NCBI GenBank assembly: GCA_963745775.1 | Contig: CAVUYY010000012.1 | Span: 186,001 to 250,000 of the forward strand | Direction: 5' to 3' | Source of the DNA: Gaiellasilicea sp963745775 | Lineage (GTDB): Bacteria > Actinomycetota > Thermoleophilia > Gaiellales > Gaiellaceae | Length of the DNA stretch: 64,000 nt | Position numbers and translations under genes: made by a program | The notes under the pieces: model-generated | Seen by the model: only the letters and a program-made list of their open reading frames with translations | The model's database searches: none | Told to the model about the DNA's origin: nothing | Shown: piece by piece, positions 50,813-59,385 of the stretch | Layout of the letters: each line of letters starts with the position of its first letter | Numbering within the stretch: position 1 is the stretch's first letter

Positions 50813-52089
50813 GCCGCGTCGCCGTCTTCGGGGCGGGCTACGTCGGTCTCGTGACCGGCGCCTGCTTCGCCGAGCTGGGCCACGACGTCGTGATCGCGGA
50901 CATCCTGCCCGAGCGGATCGCGATGCTCCGAGCCGGCAAGGTTCCGATCTACGAGCCCGGCCTCGGCGAGCTCCTGGAGCGGAACCGGGAGCGCATCTCG
51001 TACACGCTCGACGTCGGTGAGGCGATCGAGGCCGCCGACTTCCTCTACGTCGCCGTGGGCACGCCGCCGACGTACTCCGGCGACGCCGATCTCTCCGCGG
51101 TCTGGACGGTCGTCGACAGCCTCGAGGGCGTCGCCGGACGGCCGGTCGTCGTGATGAAGAGCACCGTCCCGGTCGGAACCGGGAAGAACGTCAGGCATCG
51201 ACTCGACGCGCGCGGGCTCGAGCACGTCGGCTACGCGTCGAATCCCGAGTTCACCGCCGAGGGCACGGCCGTCCGCGACTTCCAGCAGCCCGACCGGATC
51301 GTGATCGGCTCCTTCGACGACGCCGACGGCGACGCGGTTGCCGCGCTGCACGAGGGGATCGACGCGCCGATCGTCCGCTCCGATGTCGCCTCCGCGGAGA
51401 TGATCAAGCTCGCCGCGAACGCCGCGTTGATGACGCGGATCAGCTTCATCAACGAAATCGCGAACGTCTGCGAGGCGACCGGGGCGGACGTGATCAGCGT
51501 CGCAGAAGGAGTCGGTCTCGACCGTCGGATCGGCTCCAGCTTCCTGCGCGCCGGAATCGGCTACGGCGGGAGTTGCTTTCCGAAGGACTCGCTGGCGCTG
51601 AAGCAGCTCGCGGCGAACTCGGGCTACCACTTCCAGCTCCTGAACGCAGTGATCGAGGTCAACGAGCTCCAGAAGCGGCGCGTGATCGGGAAGCTTCAGC
51701 AGCACCTCGGCAGCCTCCGCGGGAAGACGATCGCGTTGCTCGGACTGGCCTTCAAGCCGAACACCGACGACACGCGGGAGGCGCCGAGCCTCGTCCTCGC
51801 GGGCCGGCTGGTGGCCGAGGGAGCGGACGTTCGCGCCTGGGATCCCGTTGCAGACGGCAAGGCCGTGCTCCCGCAGGCGACGATCTGCGAGAGCCCGCTC
51901 GAGGCGATGCGAGGGGCCGACGCCGCGGTTCTCGTGACGGAGTGGCCGGAGCTCGCCGACCTCGACTGGGCGGAGGCGGCGAAGTCGATGCGCAATCCGC
52001 TGCTCGTCGACGGGCGCAACATGCTCGAGCCGGCGATGCTGCGTGCCGCCGGCTTCACGGTCGACGGGATCGGTCGAGCCGCCGAATGA
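50809..52089 (+). CDS. UDP-glucose 6-dehydrogenase family protein
   Basis: The 426-residue enzyme has the NAD motif VAVFGAGYVGLVTGACFAEL, VMKSTVPVGTG, NPEFTAEGTAVRDFQQPDRI, the catalytic cysteine in GIGYGGSCFPKDSLAL, and the UDP-binding C-terminal domain AFKPNTDDTREAPSLVLAGR. It oxidises UDP-glucose to UDP-glucuronate for wall or capsule glycans. GTG overlaps the LCP stop (GTGA), joining it to that gene. Confidence 0.93.
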   Translation: MSRVAVFGAGYVGLVTGACFAELGHDVVIADILPERIAMLRAGKVPIYEPGLGELLERNRERISYTLDVGEAIEAADFLYVAVGTPPTYSGDADLSAVWTVVDSLEGVAGRPVVVMKSTVPVGTGKNVRHRLDARGLEHVGYASNPEFTAEGTAVRDFQQPDRIVIGSFDDADGDAVAALHEGIDAPIVRSDVASAEMIKLAANAALMTRISFINEIANVCEATGADVISVAEGVGLDRRIGSSFLRAGIGYGGSCFPKDSLALKQLAANSGYHFQLLNAVIEVNELQKRRVIGKLQQHLGSLRGKTIALLGLAFKPNTDDTREAPSLVLAGRLVAEGADVRAWDPVADGKAVLPQATICESPLEAMRGADAAVLVTEWPELADLDWAEAAKSMRNPLLVDGRNMLEPAMLRAAGFTVDGIGRAAE

Positions 52090-53213
52090 GCGGATCCGGC
52101 AGCCTTCCGGCGGTCATCCTCGTCGGGGGCGAAGGCACGCGGCTGCGGCCGCTGACCGTGAGCACGCCCAAGCCGATGCTCCCGCTCGTCGACCGGCCGC
52201 TTCTCGCCTACACCTTCGAGCATCTCGCCCGGCACGGCGTCGACCGGGCGATTCTCTCCTGCGGTTACCTGCCGACGCAGATCGAAGCTCACTTCGGCGA
52301 CCGGCACGGCGAGCTCGAGCTCGCGTACCGGGTCGAGCCGGAGCCGCTCGGAACCGGCGGCGGGATCCGCTTCGGCGCGGACGGGATCGACCAGACGTTC
52401 GTGGCGCTCAACGGGGACGTGCTGCACGGGGCCGATCTCGCTGCGATGGTCGCGTTTCACCGCGAGCGCGGTGCGACCGGCACGATCCTGCTCGCTCCCG
52501 TCGACGATCCGAGCCGGTACGGGCTCGTGCGGTGCGCCGAGGACGGCCGCGTGCGCGCCTTCGTCGAGAAGCCTCGCCCCGAGGAGATCGACACGAACCT
52601 GATCAACGCGGGGCTCTACGTGCTCGAGCCCGAGGTGCTCGAGCTGGTCGAGCCCGGCCGGCCAGTCTCGATCGAGCGGGACGTCTTTCCGCGCCTCGTC
52701 GAGGCAGGCTCGCTGTACGGCTACCGGCTCGACGGTTACTGGCGCGACATCGGCACCCCGGAGAGCTATCTCGAGGCGCACCACGACGTGCTCGAGCGGA
52801 CCTTCGCCTCCGATCTCGGCGACGCGCTCGGCGACGACTACATGCTGATCTCGCCGGATGCGCGGGTGGATAGCGCCGCACGGCTCGTGCCGCCCGTCTA
52901 CGTCGGCGCCGGCGCGACGATCGAGGCTGGCGCCCGAGTCGGGAGCCTTGCCGTGGTCGGTGCCGGAGCCGTCGTGGGCCGCGGGGTCCGGATCGACTCG
53001 TCGGTCGTCGCCGCCGGCGCCCGCGTCGGCGAGCGGGCGTCGGTGATCGGCTCCATCGTCGGCGAGCGAGCCACGATCGGAGCCGGCTCGCAGGTTCACG
53101 GGCTCGCCGTCGTCGGACCTGGCGCGGAGGTCGGCGAGGGGAATATGCTCGACCACGGCGTCCGCATCGCCTCCGACGTGACGATACCCCCGGATGCCCT
53201 GACCTTCTCTTGA
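52086..53213 (+). CDS. NDP-sugar pyrophosphorylase, mannose-1-phosphate guanylyltransferase type
   Basis: The 375-residue protein has the nucleotidyltransferase start AVILVGGEGTRLRPLTVSTP with KPMLPLVDRPLL, the NGDVLHGADL metal site, VEKPRPEEIDTNLINAGLYV, and a C-terminal left-handed beta-helix of hexapeptide repeats (VGAGATIEAGARVGSLAVVG on). It makes an NDP-sugar, by similarity most likely GDP-mannose, for glycans. ATG overlaps the dehydrogenase stop (ATGA). Confidence 0.88.
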   Translation: MSGSGSLPAVILVGGEGTRLRPLTVSTPKPMLPLVDRPLLAYTFEHLARHGVDRAILSCGYLPTQIEAHFGDRHGELELAYRVEPEPLGTGGGIRFGADGIDQTFVALNGDVLHGADLAAMVAFHRERGATGTILLAPVDDPSRYGLVRCAEDGRVRAFVEKPRPEEIDTNLINAGLYVLEPEVLELVEPGRPVSIERDVFPRLVEAGSLYGYRLDGYWRDIGTPESYLEAHHDVLERTFASDLGDALGDDYMLISPDARVDSAARLVPPVYVGAGATIEAGARVGSLAVVGAGAVVGRGVRIDSSVVAAGARVGERASVIGSIVGERATIGAGSQVHGLAVVGPGAEVGEGNMLDHGVRIASDVTIPPDALTFS

Positions 53214-53626
53214 CCACGGATCTCGACTCCCCCAACCTCGGCTCGCTCGACCGCTGGGCCTTCGGCGTGCGTCGGGTCGAGAAGCCGTGGGGACACGAGC
53301 TGATCTGGGCGCACTCCGAGATCTACGTCGGGAAGGTGCTGTTCGTGAAGGCGGGCGCGTCGCTGAGCCTCCAGTTCCACAACGAGAAGGACGAGTCGTG
53401 GCTCGTCCAGTCGGGGAAGGCGAAGCTGGAGCTGGGCGACGCGGGCCAGGCCGTGCTGAACGAGGAGGTCATCGTCGCCGGAGCGGCCTTCCGCTACCGC
53501 CCGGGCACGGTCCATCGCGTCACGGCGATCGAGGACACGACGATCCTCGAGGTGTCGACACCGCAGCTCGACGATGTCGTTCGGCTCGAGGACCGCTACG
53601 GACGCGAGGGCACGAGCAAGGCCTGA
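53210..53626 (+). CDS. Cupin, mannose-6-phosphate isomerase type II-like
   Basis: The 138-residue protein is one cupin barrel: VRRVEKPWGHELIWAHSEIY, SLSLQFHNEKDESWLVQSGK and YRPGTVHRVTAIEDTTILEV, with histidine metal ligands in QFHNEKDE and TVHR. Related domains follow mannose-1-phosphate guanylyltransferases and isomerise mannose-6-phosphate. TTG at 53210 overlaps the upstream stop, so it is the last gene of the LCP-UGD-pyrophosphorylase group. Confidence 0.82.
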   Translation: MTTDLDSPNLGSLDRWAFGVRRVEKPWGHELIWAHSEIYVGKVLFVKAGASLSLQFHNEKDESWLVQSGKAKLELGDAGQAVLNEEVIVAGAAFRYRPGTVHRVTAIEDTTILEVSTPQLDDVVRLEDRYGREGTSKA

Positions 53627-53637
53627 CACGGCTGTGG

Positions 53638-53643
53638 TAAGGT
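53638..53643 (+). promoter_or_regulatory. -10 box (TAAGGT) of the MerR-type gene
   Basis: TAAGGT lies 6 bases before the ATG at 53650 with no ribosome-binding site between, a leaderless arrangement. Confidence 0.45.
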
Positions 53644-53649
53644 TGGGCC

Positions 53650-53991
53650 ATGACGTTGACGGTCGGGGAGTTCACGGTCGGAGAGGCGGCGGAGCGGACA
53701 GGTTGGTCGGCGCGGATGTTGCGCTACCTGGAGTCCGGCGGGCTCGTCGTGCCGCAGCGAACTCCCGCCGGCTACCGCCTCTACGGCGACGCCGCCCTGC
53801 GCCAGCTCAACGAGCTCCGCGAGCTCCGCGCGCGATTCGGCGTCGAGCTCGACGAGATCGCGTTCGCGGCCAGGCTGCGTCGCGACCCCGAGCTCCGCAC
53901 GGCGCTCGATGCCTGGATGCGCACGGCCGGCCCGGGCGCTGACTGGGTCGATTGGGAGCAGCGCAAGCACGAGCGGCTGCTCGCCGCCTGA
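53650..53991 (+). CDS. MerR-family transcriptional regulator
   Basis: The 113-residue protein has the MerR winged helix (FTVGEAAERTGWSARMLRYL, ESGGLVVPQRTPAGYRLYGD) and a short dimerisation helix, with no effector domain or metal-binding cysteines. It lies 37 bases before ahcY on the same strand and may control it; that is inferred only from position. Truncated MerR regulators of this size are common in actinobacteria. Confidence 0.85.
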   Translation: MTLTVGEFTVGEAAERTGWSARMLRYLESGGLVVPQRTPAGYRLYGDAALRQLNELRELRARFGVELDEIAFAARLRRDPELRTALDAWMRTAGPGADWVDWEQRKHERLLAA

Positions 53992-54028
53992 ACCTCACTC
54001 CACTCGCTCACAACCACGGAAGGAACCG

Positions 54029-55297
54029 ATGGCTACGACACGCAAGCACGACGTCAAGGATCTGGCGCTCGCCTCGGAGGGGAAGCGCAGGATCGAATGG
54101 GCCGACCGGCAGATGCCGGTGCTCGCTGCGATCCGCGAGCGCTTCGAGACCGAGCAACCGCTCGAGGGCTACCGGATCGCGGCCTGCCTGCACGTGACGA
54201 CGGAGACGGCGAACCTGATGCGGACGCTGAAGGCCGGCGGCGCCGACGTCGTCCTCTCCGCCTCGAACCCCCTCTCGACGCAGGACGACGTCGCCGCGGC
54301 GCTCGTCGACGAGTTCGACATCTCCGTCTTCGCGATCAAGGGCGAGGACAACGACACCTACTACCAGCACATCGAGGCGGCGGTCGACCACAAGCCGCAC
54401 ATCACGATGGACGACGGCGCCGACGTGATCGGCGTCCTCCACAGCGCGCGGCGCGAGCAGCTCGGCGACGTGATCGCCGGCACCGAGGAGACGACGACGG
54501 GCGTGATCCGGCTGAAGGCGCTCGAGCGCGACGGCAAGCTCGGCTTCCCGGTGATCGCGGTCAACGAGGCGCGGACGAAGCACCTCTTCGACAACCGCTA
54601 CGGCACCGGCCAGTCCACGATCGACGGGATCATCCGGGCGACCAACGTGCTTCTCGCCGGTAAGCGCTTCGTCGTCGCCGGCTACGGCTGGGTCGGCCGC
54701 GGCGTCGCGATGCGCGCGAAGGGGCTCGGTGCCCATGTGATCGTGACCGAGGTCGATCCGATGCCCGCGCTCGAAGCCGCGATGGACGGCTTCGAGGTGC
54801 TCTCGATGGAGAAGGCCGCCGCGATCGGCGACATCTTCTGCACCGCGACCGGCAACAAGTCGGTGCTGACGACGAAGCACATGGAGCAGATGAAGGACGG
54901 CGCGATCCTCTGCAACACGGGCCACTTCAACGTCGAGATCGAGATCTCGGCGCTCCGCTCGCTCGCGGGCGAGTCTCGGGCGGCGCGGGAGTTCGTCGAG
55001 GAGTTCACGCTCGCCGACGGCCGCAGGATCTACCTGCTCGGCGAAGGCAGGCTGATCAACCTCGCCGCCGCCGAGGGCCACCCCGCGATCGTGATGGACA
55101 TGTCCTTCGCGAACCAGGCGCTCTCGGCCGAGTACGTCGTCCAGAACGCGTCCTCGCTCGAGCGGAAGGTCTACGTCGTCCCGAAGGACATCGACGACGA
55201 GATCGCCCGGCTCAAGCTGGCGACGATGGGGATCGAGATCGACCAGCTCTCCGAGGAGCAGGCGAAGTACCTGGCCTCCTGGGACGAAGGCACGTAG
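54029..55297 (+). CDS. ahcY: Adenosylhomocysteinase
   Basis: The 422-residue enzyme hydrolyses S-adenosylhomocysteine to adenosine and homocysteine with bound NAD+. Visible: KDLALASEGKRRIEWADRQM, HVTTETANLMRTLKAGGADV, NEARTKHLFDNRYGTGQSTI, the NAD motif VVAGYGWVGRGVAMRAKGLG, GAILCNTGHFNVEI, and VMDMSFANQALSAEYVVQNA. It is of the shorter class, without the 40-residue insertion of many bacterial enzymes, and without the C-terminal KPDHYRY. GGAAGGAACCG gives a strong ribosome-binding site. With mtnA downstream it recycles products of SAM use. Confidence 0.95.
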   Translation: MATTRKHDVKDLALASEGKRRIEWADRQMPVLAAIRERFETEQPLEGYRIAACLHVTTETANLMRTLKAGGADVVLSASNPLSTQDDVAAALVDEFDISVFAIKGEDNDTYYQHIEAAVDHKPHITMDDGADVIGVLHSARREQLGDVIAGTEETTTGVIRLKALERDGKLGFPVIAVNEARTKHLFDNRYGTGQSTIDGIIRATNVLLAGKRFVVAGYGWVGRGVAMRAKGLGAHVIVTEVDPMPALEAAMDGFEVLSMEKAAAIGDIFCTATGNKSVLTTKHMEQMKDGAILCNTGHFNVEIEISALRSLAGESRAAREFVEEFTLADGRRIYLLGEGRLINLAAAEGHPAIVMDMSFANQALSAEYVVQNASSLERKVYVVPKDIDDEIARLKLATMGIEIDQLSEEQAKYLASWDEGT

Positions 55298-55310
55298 GCA
55301 ATTGTCCGTT

Positions 55311-55349
55311 CGGGACACGTCCGAGGGTCAGACCCTCGGACGTGTCCCG
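55311..55349. repeat. Perfect 17-base palindromic repeat
   Basis: CGGGACACGTCCGAGGG and its exact reverse complement are separated by TCAGA. There is no T-run after it. I associate this GAGGGTCAGACCCTC-type palindrome with repeats scattered in genomes of related actinobacteria; it may act as an ahcY terminator or a REP-like element. Confidence 0.6.
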
Positions 55350-55385
55350 CCGAGTCACGTAGCTGCTCCACGTACGTTTTCGGGC

Positions 55386-56342
55386 ATGGGCGAGCTGACC
55401 CCCGAGCGCATCCTCCGTCTCGAGCCCGACGCGGTCGTCCTCCTCGACCAGCGGCGTCTTCCGGACGAAGAGGTGGAGCTGCGCTGCGCAAGCGCGGCAG
55501 AGGTGGCCGAGGCGATCAGGACGCTGGCCGTGCGAGGTGCGCCTTCGATCGGCGTCGCGGCGGCGTACGGCTACACGCTGGCCGCCGAGCGCGGCGAGAA
55601 CCTCGACGAGGCATACCGCGTGCTGGCCGAGTCCCGCCCCACGGCGGTCAACCTCGTGTGGGCGCTCGAGCAGGTTCGCGACGATCCGTCGCCCGAGCGG
55701 GCGCGAGCGCTGCACGAGGAAGAGGTCTCGCGGTGCGTGCGAATGTCGGCGCACGCGGCCGAGCTCTTCGGGCCGGCGACGCGGGCGCTCACCCACTGCA
55801 ACGCGGGAGGGCTCGCGACGAGCGGCTACGGCTCGGCGGTGGGGGCGCTCCGGACGGCGTGGGAGCGGGGATTGCTCGCGAGCGTGCTCGTCGACGAGAC
55901 GCGGCCGCTCCTCCAGGGGGCGCGGCTGACGGCCTGGGAGCTCGAGACGCTCGGGATTCCGCACGCGGTGATCGCAGATTCGGCCGCGGCGCATCTGATG
56001 GCTCTCGGGGAGGTCGATTGCGTCGTCACCGGAGCCGACCGGATCGCCGCGAACGGGGACGCCGCCAACAAGATCGGCACCTACGGCCTTGCCGTCGCCG
56101 CCGCGCATCACGGGCTTCCGTTCTTCATCGTGGCGCCGACCTCGACGCTCGATCTCGAGACCGCGACAGGCGCAGAGATCCCGATCGAGGAACGTGACGG
56201 CAACGAGGTGACCACCCGTTTCGCTGCGCGGAACCCGGCCTTCGACGTCACGCCGGCGGCGCTGATCTCCGCGATCGTGACCGAGGAGGGGGTTCACAGG
56301 CCGCCGTTCGCGACGAGCCTGCCGAGGGTGGTGCGGGCTTGA
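55386..56342 (+). CDS. mtnA: S-methyl-5-thioribose-1-phosphate isomerase
   Basis: The 318-residue enzyme has the eIF2B-like fold with VRGAPSIGVAAAYGYTLAAE, THCNAGGLATSGYGSAVGAL (catalytic Cys in THCNAG), VDETRPLLQGARLTAWEL, and VVTGADRIAANGDAANKIGT with the catalytic Asp. It converts methylthioribose-1-phosphate to the ribulose form in the methionine salvage pathway. ATG 55386 gives the usual length. Confidence 0.9.
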   Translation: MGELTPERILRLEPDAVVLLDQRRLPDEEVELRCASAAEVAEAIRTLAVRGAPSIGVAAAYGYTLAAERGENLDEAYRVLAESRPTAVNLVWALEQVRDDPSPERARALHEEEVSRCVRMSAHAAELFGPATRALTHCNAGGLATSGYGSAVGALRTAWERGLLASVLVDETRPLLQGARLTAWELETLGIPHAVIADSAAAHLMALGEVDCVVTGADRIAANGDAANKIGTYGLAVAAAHHGLPFFIVAPTSTLDLETATGAEIPIEERDGNEVTTRFAARNPAFDVTPAALISAIVTEEGVHRPPFATSLPRVVRA

Positions 56343-57445
56343 CGCTGCTCGACGAGATCGATCCCGCGAGCCGCGAGACGCTCGAGCGGTTCGGCTTCGA
56401 CGAGGCCGGCTTTCTGGCGCTTCAGGAAGCGGTCGCGAACGGCTCGCTCTCTCCGGCGTCGAACATCGTCACGGGGCACGTCGAGCCACCGCGAGCGAGC
56501 GACATCGTCGTGCTGCCCGAGCGCGGGAAGGACGAGCGGGAGCGGGAGGTGGGGCTCGCGGCTCTACGACGAGGGGAGATCGCGACCGTCGTGCTGACGG
56601 GCGGGATGGCGACCCGGTTCGGCGGCGTCGTCAAGGGGACTGTCGAGGTGCTCGACGGGCGCAGCTTTCTCGAGCTGAAGCTCGGACAGACGGCCGACGT
56701 CGCCGCGGCGCTCGAGACGGAGATCCCGACCGCCCTGATGACGAGCTTCGCGACGGATGCGGTCGTCCGCGAGTTCGTCGCGTCGAAGGATCTGCCGGAG
56801 CCGGCGATCTTCGCGCAGTACGTCTCGCTTCGTCTCGAGCCGAGCGGATCGCTGTTCCGCGAGAACGACGGTCGGGTGTCTCTCTACAGTCCCGGCCACG
56901 GCGACTTCCTCGACGCGTTCGCGCGTTCGGGCACGCTCGAGCGGCTGCGGGATCGCGGCGTTCGAACCGTGATGGTCTCGAACGTCGACAACCTCGGTGC
57001 CCGGATCGATCCGGCCGTTCTCGGGATGCATCTCCTCGGTGGCCGGCCGGTGACGACAGAGGTCGCGCGCAAGTCGGGAGACCTCGGCGGTGCCCCGGCG
57101 CGCGTCGACGGTCGCCTGCTGCTGCTCGAGTCGCCGCGTTTCCCTCCGGATTTCGACCAGCGCCGGATCTCCGTCTTCAACGCCAACACGCTCACGTGCG
57201 ACCTCGAGGTGCTCGAGCGGGCCTACGACCTGACCCGGCTCTACGTGGAGAAGACCGTGGACGGCAGGCCGGCGGTACAGCTCGAGCACCTCTACCACGA
57301 GCTCACGTCGTTCGTCCCGACGACCTATCTGGAGGTGCCGCGGACGGGACCGCGCGGGCGCTTCTTCCCGGTCAAGACGCCCGAGGATCTCGAGGCGGAG
57401 CGGGAGTCGCTGCGTGAGCTGCTGGGCTCGTCGCCACTCGAGTAG
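56339..57445 (+). CDS. UTP-sugar-1-phosphate uridylyltransferase (UDPGP family)
   Basis: The 368-residue protein has TVVLTGGMATRFGGVVKGTV (a G-G-x-A-T-R-x-G nucleotide motif), LMTSFATDAVVREFVASKD, LYSPGHGDFLDAFARSG, MVSNVDNLGARIDPAVLGMH and VEKTVDGRPAVQLEHLYHEL, the eukaryote-like UDPGP fold. It probably makes UDP-glucose or UDP-N-acetylhexosamine. TTG at 56339 overlaps the mtnA stop. Confidence 0.8.
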   Translation: MTLLDEIDPASRETLERFGFDEAGFLALQEAVANGSLSPASNIVTGHVEPPRASDIVVLPERGKDEREREVGLAALRRGEIATVVLTGGMATRFGGVVKGTVEVLDGRSFLELKLGQTADVAAALETEIPTALMTSFATDAVVREFVASKDLPEPAIFAQYVSLRLEPSGSLFRENDGRVSLYSPGHGDFLDAFARSGTLERLRDRGVRTVMVSNVDNLGARIDPAVLGMHLLGGRPVTTEVARKSGDLGGAPARVDGRLLLLESPRFPPDFDQRRISVFNANTLTCDLEVLERAYDLTRLYVEKTVDGRPAVQLEHLYHELTSFVPTTYLEVPRTGPRGRFFPVKTPEDLEAERESLRELLGSSPLE

Positions 57446-57514
57446 CGGGATTGGCACTGTCTTGGCACGAAGCCGTTGCGGTTTCGTGACGGTTTGCCGG
57501 CTAGCGTCGGCGGT

Positions 57515-58171
57515 GTGCTCGATCTTCTCCTTCCCCGTCGCTGTGCGTCCTGCGGAAGCTCAGGGCAATCTCTCTGCGAGGGCTGTCGCGCGGGTCTGAT
57601 CCGGCTTGCGCCGCCGCTCTGCGAGCGGTGTGGCTCTCCGGGAGCGTGGCCGATCGGACGGTGTGCCGAGTGCCGTGGGAGGCGGCTTGCCTTCTCCTCG
57701 GCCCGCGCGGCCGTCATCTACGACGACGCCGCGCGTCGCCTCGTCTCGGCCTGGAAGGAACGTGGGCAGCGCCAGCTCGCGCGTGTCGCTGCCGCGATCG
57801 TCGTGGATGCGCTCTCGCGGCCGGCTGTGGCGGCGCTCGCGTTCGTGCCCGCCGATCGCGACCGTTCGCTCGAGCGAGGACACCGCCCGGCCGAGTCGCT
57901 GGCACGTGAGCTCGGCCGTGCGTGGAGACTCCCAGTCGACGCCTACGTGCGCAGAGCTCGCTCGGTCGACCCCCAGCGCGGGCTCGGCCTGAAGGAGCGA
58001 CGAAGCAACGTTGCCGGCGCGTTCGCTCCTGCTCGGGCCTCGCCGGGCTCCGTCTGCCTCGTCGACGACATCTATACGAGTGGAGCCACCGCCGCCGCTG
58101 CGGCTTCGGCACTCCGGAAGGGAGGCGCGCGCAGAGTCGAGGTCGTGACCTTCGCTCGTGCGATCCGCTGA
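57515..58171 (+). CDS. ComF family phosphoribosyltransferase-like protein
   Basis: The 218-residue protein opens with a zinc site (RRCASCGSSGQSLCEGCRAG, then CERCGSPGAW and CAEC: Cys-x2-Cys repeats) and ends with the phosphoribosyltransferase motif VCLVDDIYTSGATAAAAASA. ComF acts in DNA uptake and in repair-linked helicase complexes in other bacteria. GTG 57515 and a TAGCGT box at 57502-57507 fit the start; the direct repeat TTGGCAC (57454-57467) lies upstream. Confidence 0.88.
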   Translation: MLDLLLPRRCASCGSSGQSLCEGCRAGLIRLAPPLCERCGSPGAWPIGRCAECRGRRLAFSSARAAVIYDDAARRLVSAWKERGQRQLARVAAAIVVDALSRPAVAALAFVPADRDRSLERGHRPAESLARELGRAWRLPVDAYVRRARSVDPQRGLGLKERRSNVAGAFAPARASPGSVCLVDDIYTSGATAAAAASALRKGGARRVEVVTFARAIR

Positions 58172-58223
58172 CGGTTCGTTACCCTGGGGTCTCACCGGAC
58201 GATCTCGGATAAAGGGAGACGCG

Positions 58224-58778
58224 ATGCGACTTCAGGTCAAGGGCCGAAACGTCGAGGTCACCGACCAGATCCGGACGTACGCCGAGGAGAAGCTGGGCCG
58301 GCTCGAGCGCCAACTCGCCGACGCAACCCAGGTCGAGCTCGAGCTGGCGGTCGAGCACAACCCCTCCATCGCCGACGATCACGTCGCCGAGGCGACGATC
58401 TGGACGAAAGGGCCGACCCTGCGTGCGCGGGAGCGCTCGACGGCGTTCGAGTCGTCGATCGACCAGATCGTCGAGAAGCTCGAGCGTCAGGTTCAGCGCT
58501 ATCGCGCGAAGCGCAGCCGGCGAGAGAGCGGGCGGCGCGCGAGCGCCAACGGTCGGCCTCCGTCCCCCGAGCCGAACTTCACGGCCGAGCAGCTCGACAC
58601 GATGATCGTCAAGTCGAAGCGATTCGACCTCCAGCCGCTCTCGGCCGAGGAGGCCGTGCTCCAGCTCGAGCTCGTCGGGCACGACTTCTTCGTCTTCCAG
58701 AACGAGGCGACCGGCAAGACCGACGTCGTCTACCGGCGCCGCGACGGAGCCTACGGGCACATCGAGCCGCAGGCCTGA
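58224..58778 (+). CDS. hpf: Ribosome hibernation promoting factor, long form
   Basis: The 184-residue protein has the N-terminal RaiA/HPF domain (LQVKGRNVEVTDQIRTYAEE, VELELAVEHNPSIADDHVAE) and, after a basic linker, the C-terminal dimerisation domain (KSKRFDLQPLSAEEAVLQLE, HDFFVFQNEATGKTDVVYRR, RDGAYGHIEP). Long HPF joins two 70S ribosomes into 100S dimers in stationary phase. AAAGGGAG lies 8 bases before the ATG. It is upstream of secA as in many Gram-positive bacteria. Confidence 0.94.
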   Translation: MRLQVKGRNVEVTDQIRTYAEEKLGRLERQLADATQVELELAVEHNPSIADDHVAEATIWTKGPTLRARERSTAFESSIDQIVEKLERQVQRYRAKRSRRESGRRASANGRPPSPEPNFTAEQLDTMIVKSKRFDLQPLSAEEAVLQLELVGHDFFVFQNEATGKTDVVYRRRDGAYGHIEPQA

Positions 58779-58797
58779 GCGCCGGCGGCGAGCTCCC

Positions 58798-59385
58798 ATG
58801 TTCTGGCGGAAGCGAGAGCCGCTCCACGAGCGGCTCGCCCGTGAGGGTGGGATGCCGGCGCAGGGCCGGACGGCCGAGCTCGATTCTCGCGACGGCTCTC
58901 TCCACGCGGGCCCTCTCGACACAGCCCCGCGCTGGGGTGAGGTCGGAATCCACGGCATCCATCGACCGCGGGAGTGGGATGCCGTGTCCATCGCCGAGGC
59001 ACCGGAGCTCGCCGGGAGCGAGGCTCGGTTCGTCGTTCTCGCCGACGGTTCCATCCTGGCCGAGACAGACGACCTCGGGCTCGAGCCGCTTGCGGCCGCG
59101 CTCGAGGGCTCGATCCAGGCGCCGTACCGAGCCGAAGCGGTTCGTCGCGGCGACGGCCTTTGGGCGGTCGCGGGCCGTCGGGTTCAGGTCGTCGAAGTGC
59201 CGGAGGACATCGACGGCGACAGGGTCACGCTGACGGTGCGCGACGGGGAGCGGACCCTCGAGCTCGACGGGATGACCGCATTCGGCTCGATTCCAACCCT
59301 CGAGCGCCTGGGCGGCGACGGCGTCGTCGTGACGGCGCTCCGCCTCGATGACGCGCTCTGGGAAGTCGAGCTGAACCGGCTCTAG
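58798..59385 (+). CDS. Conserved hypothetical protein
   Basis: The 195-residue protein opens MFWRKREPLHERLAREGGMP and continues with GEVGIHGIHRPREWDAVSIA, an ADGSILAETDD strand, and RVQVVEVPEDIDGDRVTLTV near the end. It looks like one alpha/beta domain and has no membrane segment. Its place after hpf is typical of related actinobacteria; function unknown. Confidence 0.7.
   Translation: MFWRKREPLHERLAREGGMPAQGRTAELDSRDGSLHAGPLDTAPRWGEVGIHGIHRPREWDAVSIAEAPELAGSEARFVVLADGSILAETDDLGLEPLAAALEGSIQAPYRAEAVRRGDGLWAVAGRRVQVVEVPEDIDGDRVTLTVRDGERTLELDGMTAFGSIPTLERLGGDGVVVTALRLDDALWEVELNRL

Noticed and set aside
57454..57470. TGGCAC...TTGGC as a sigma-54 promoter before the comF-like gene
   Set aside because: The spacing and the -12 element do not fit the consensus, and a TAGCGT box at the usual position explains the start better.
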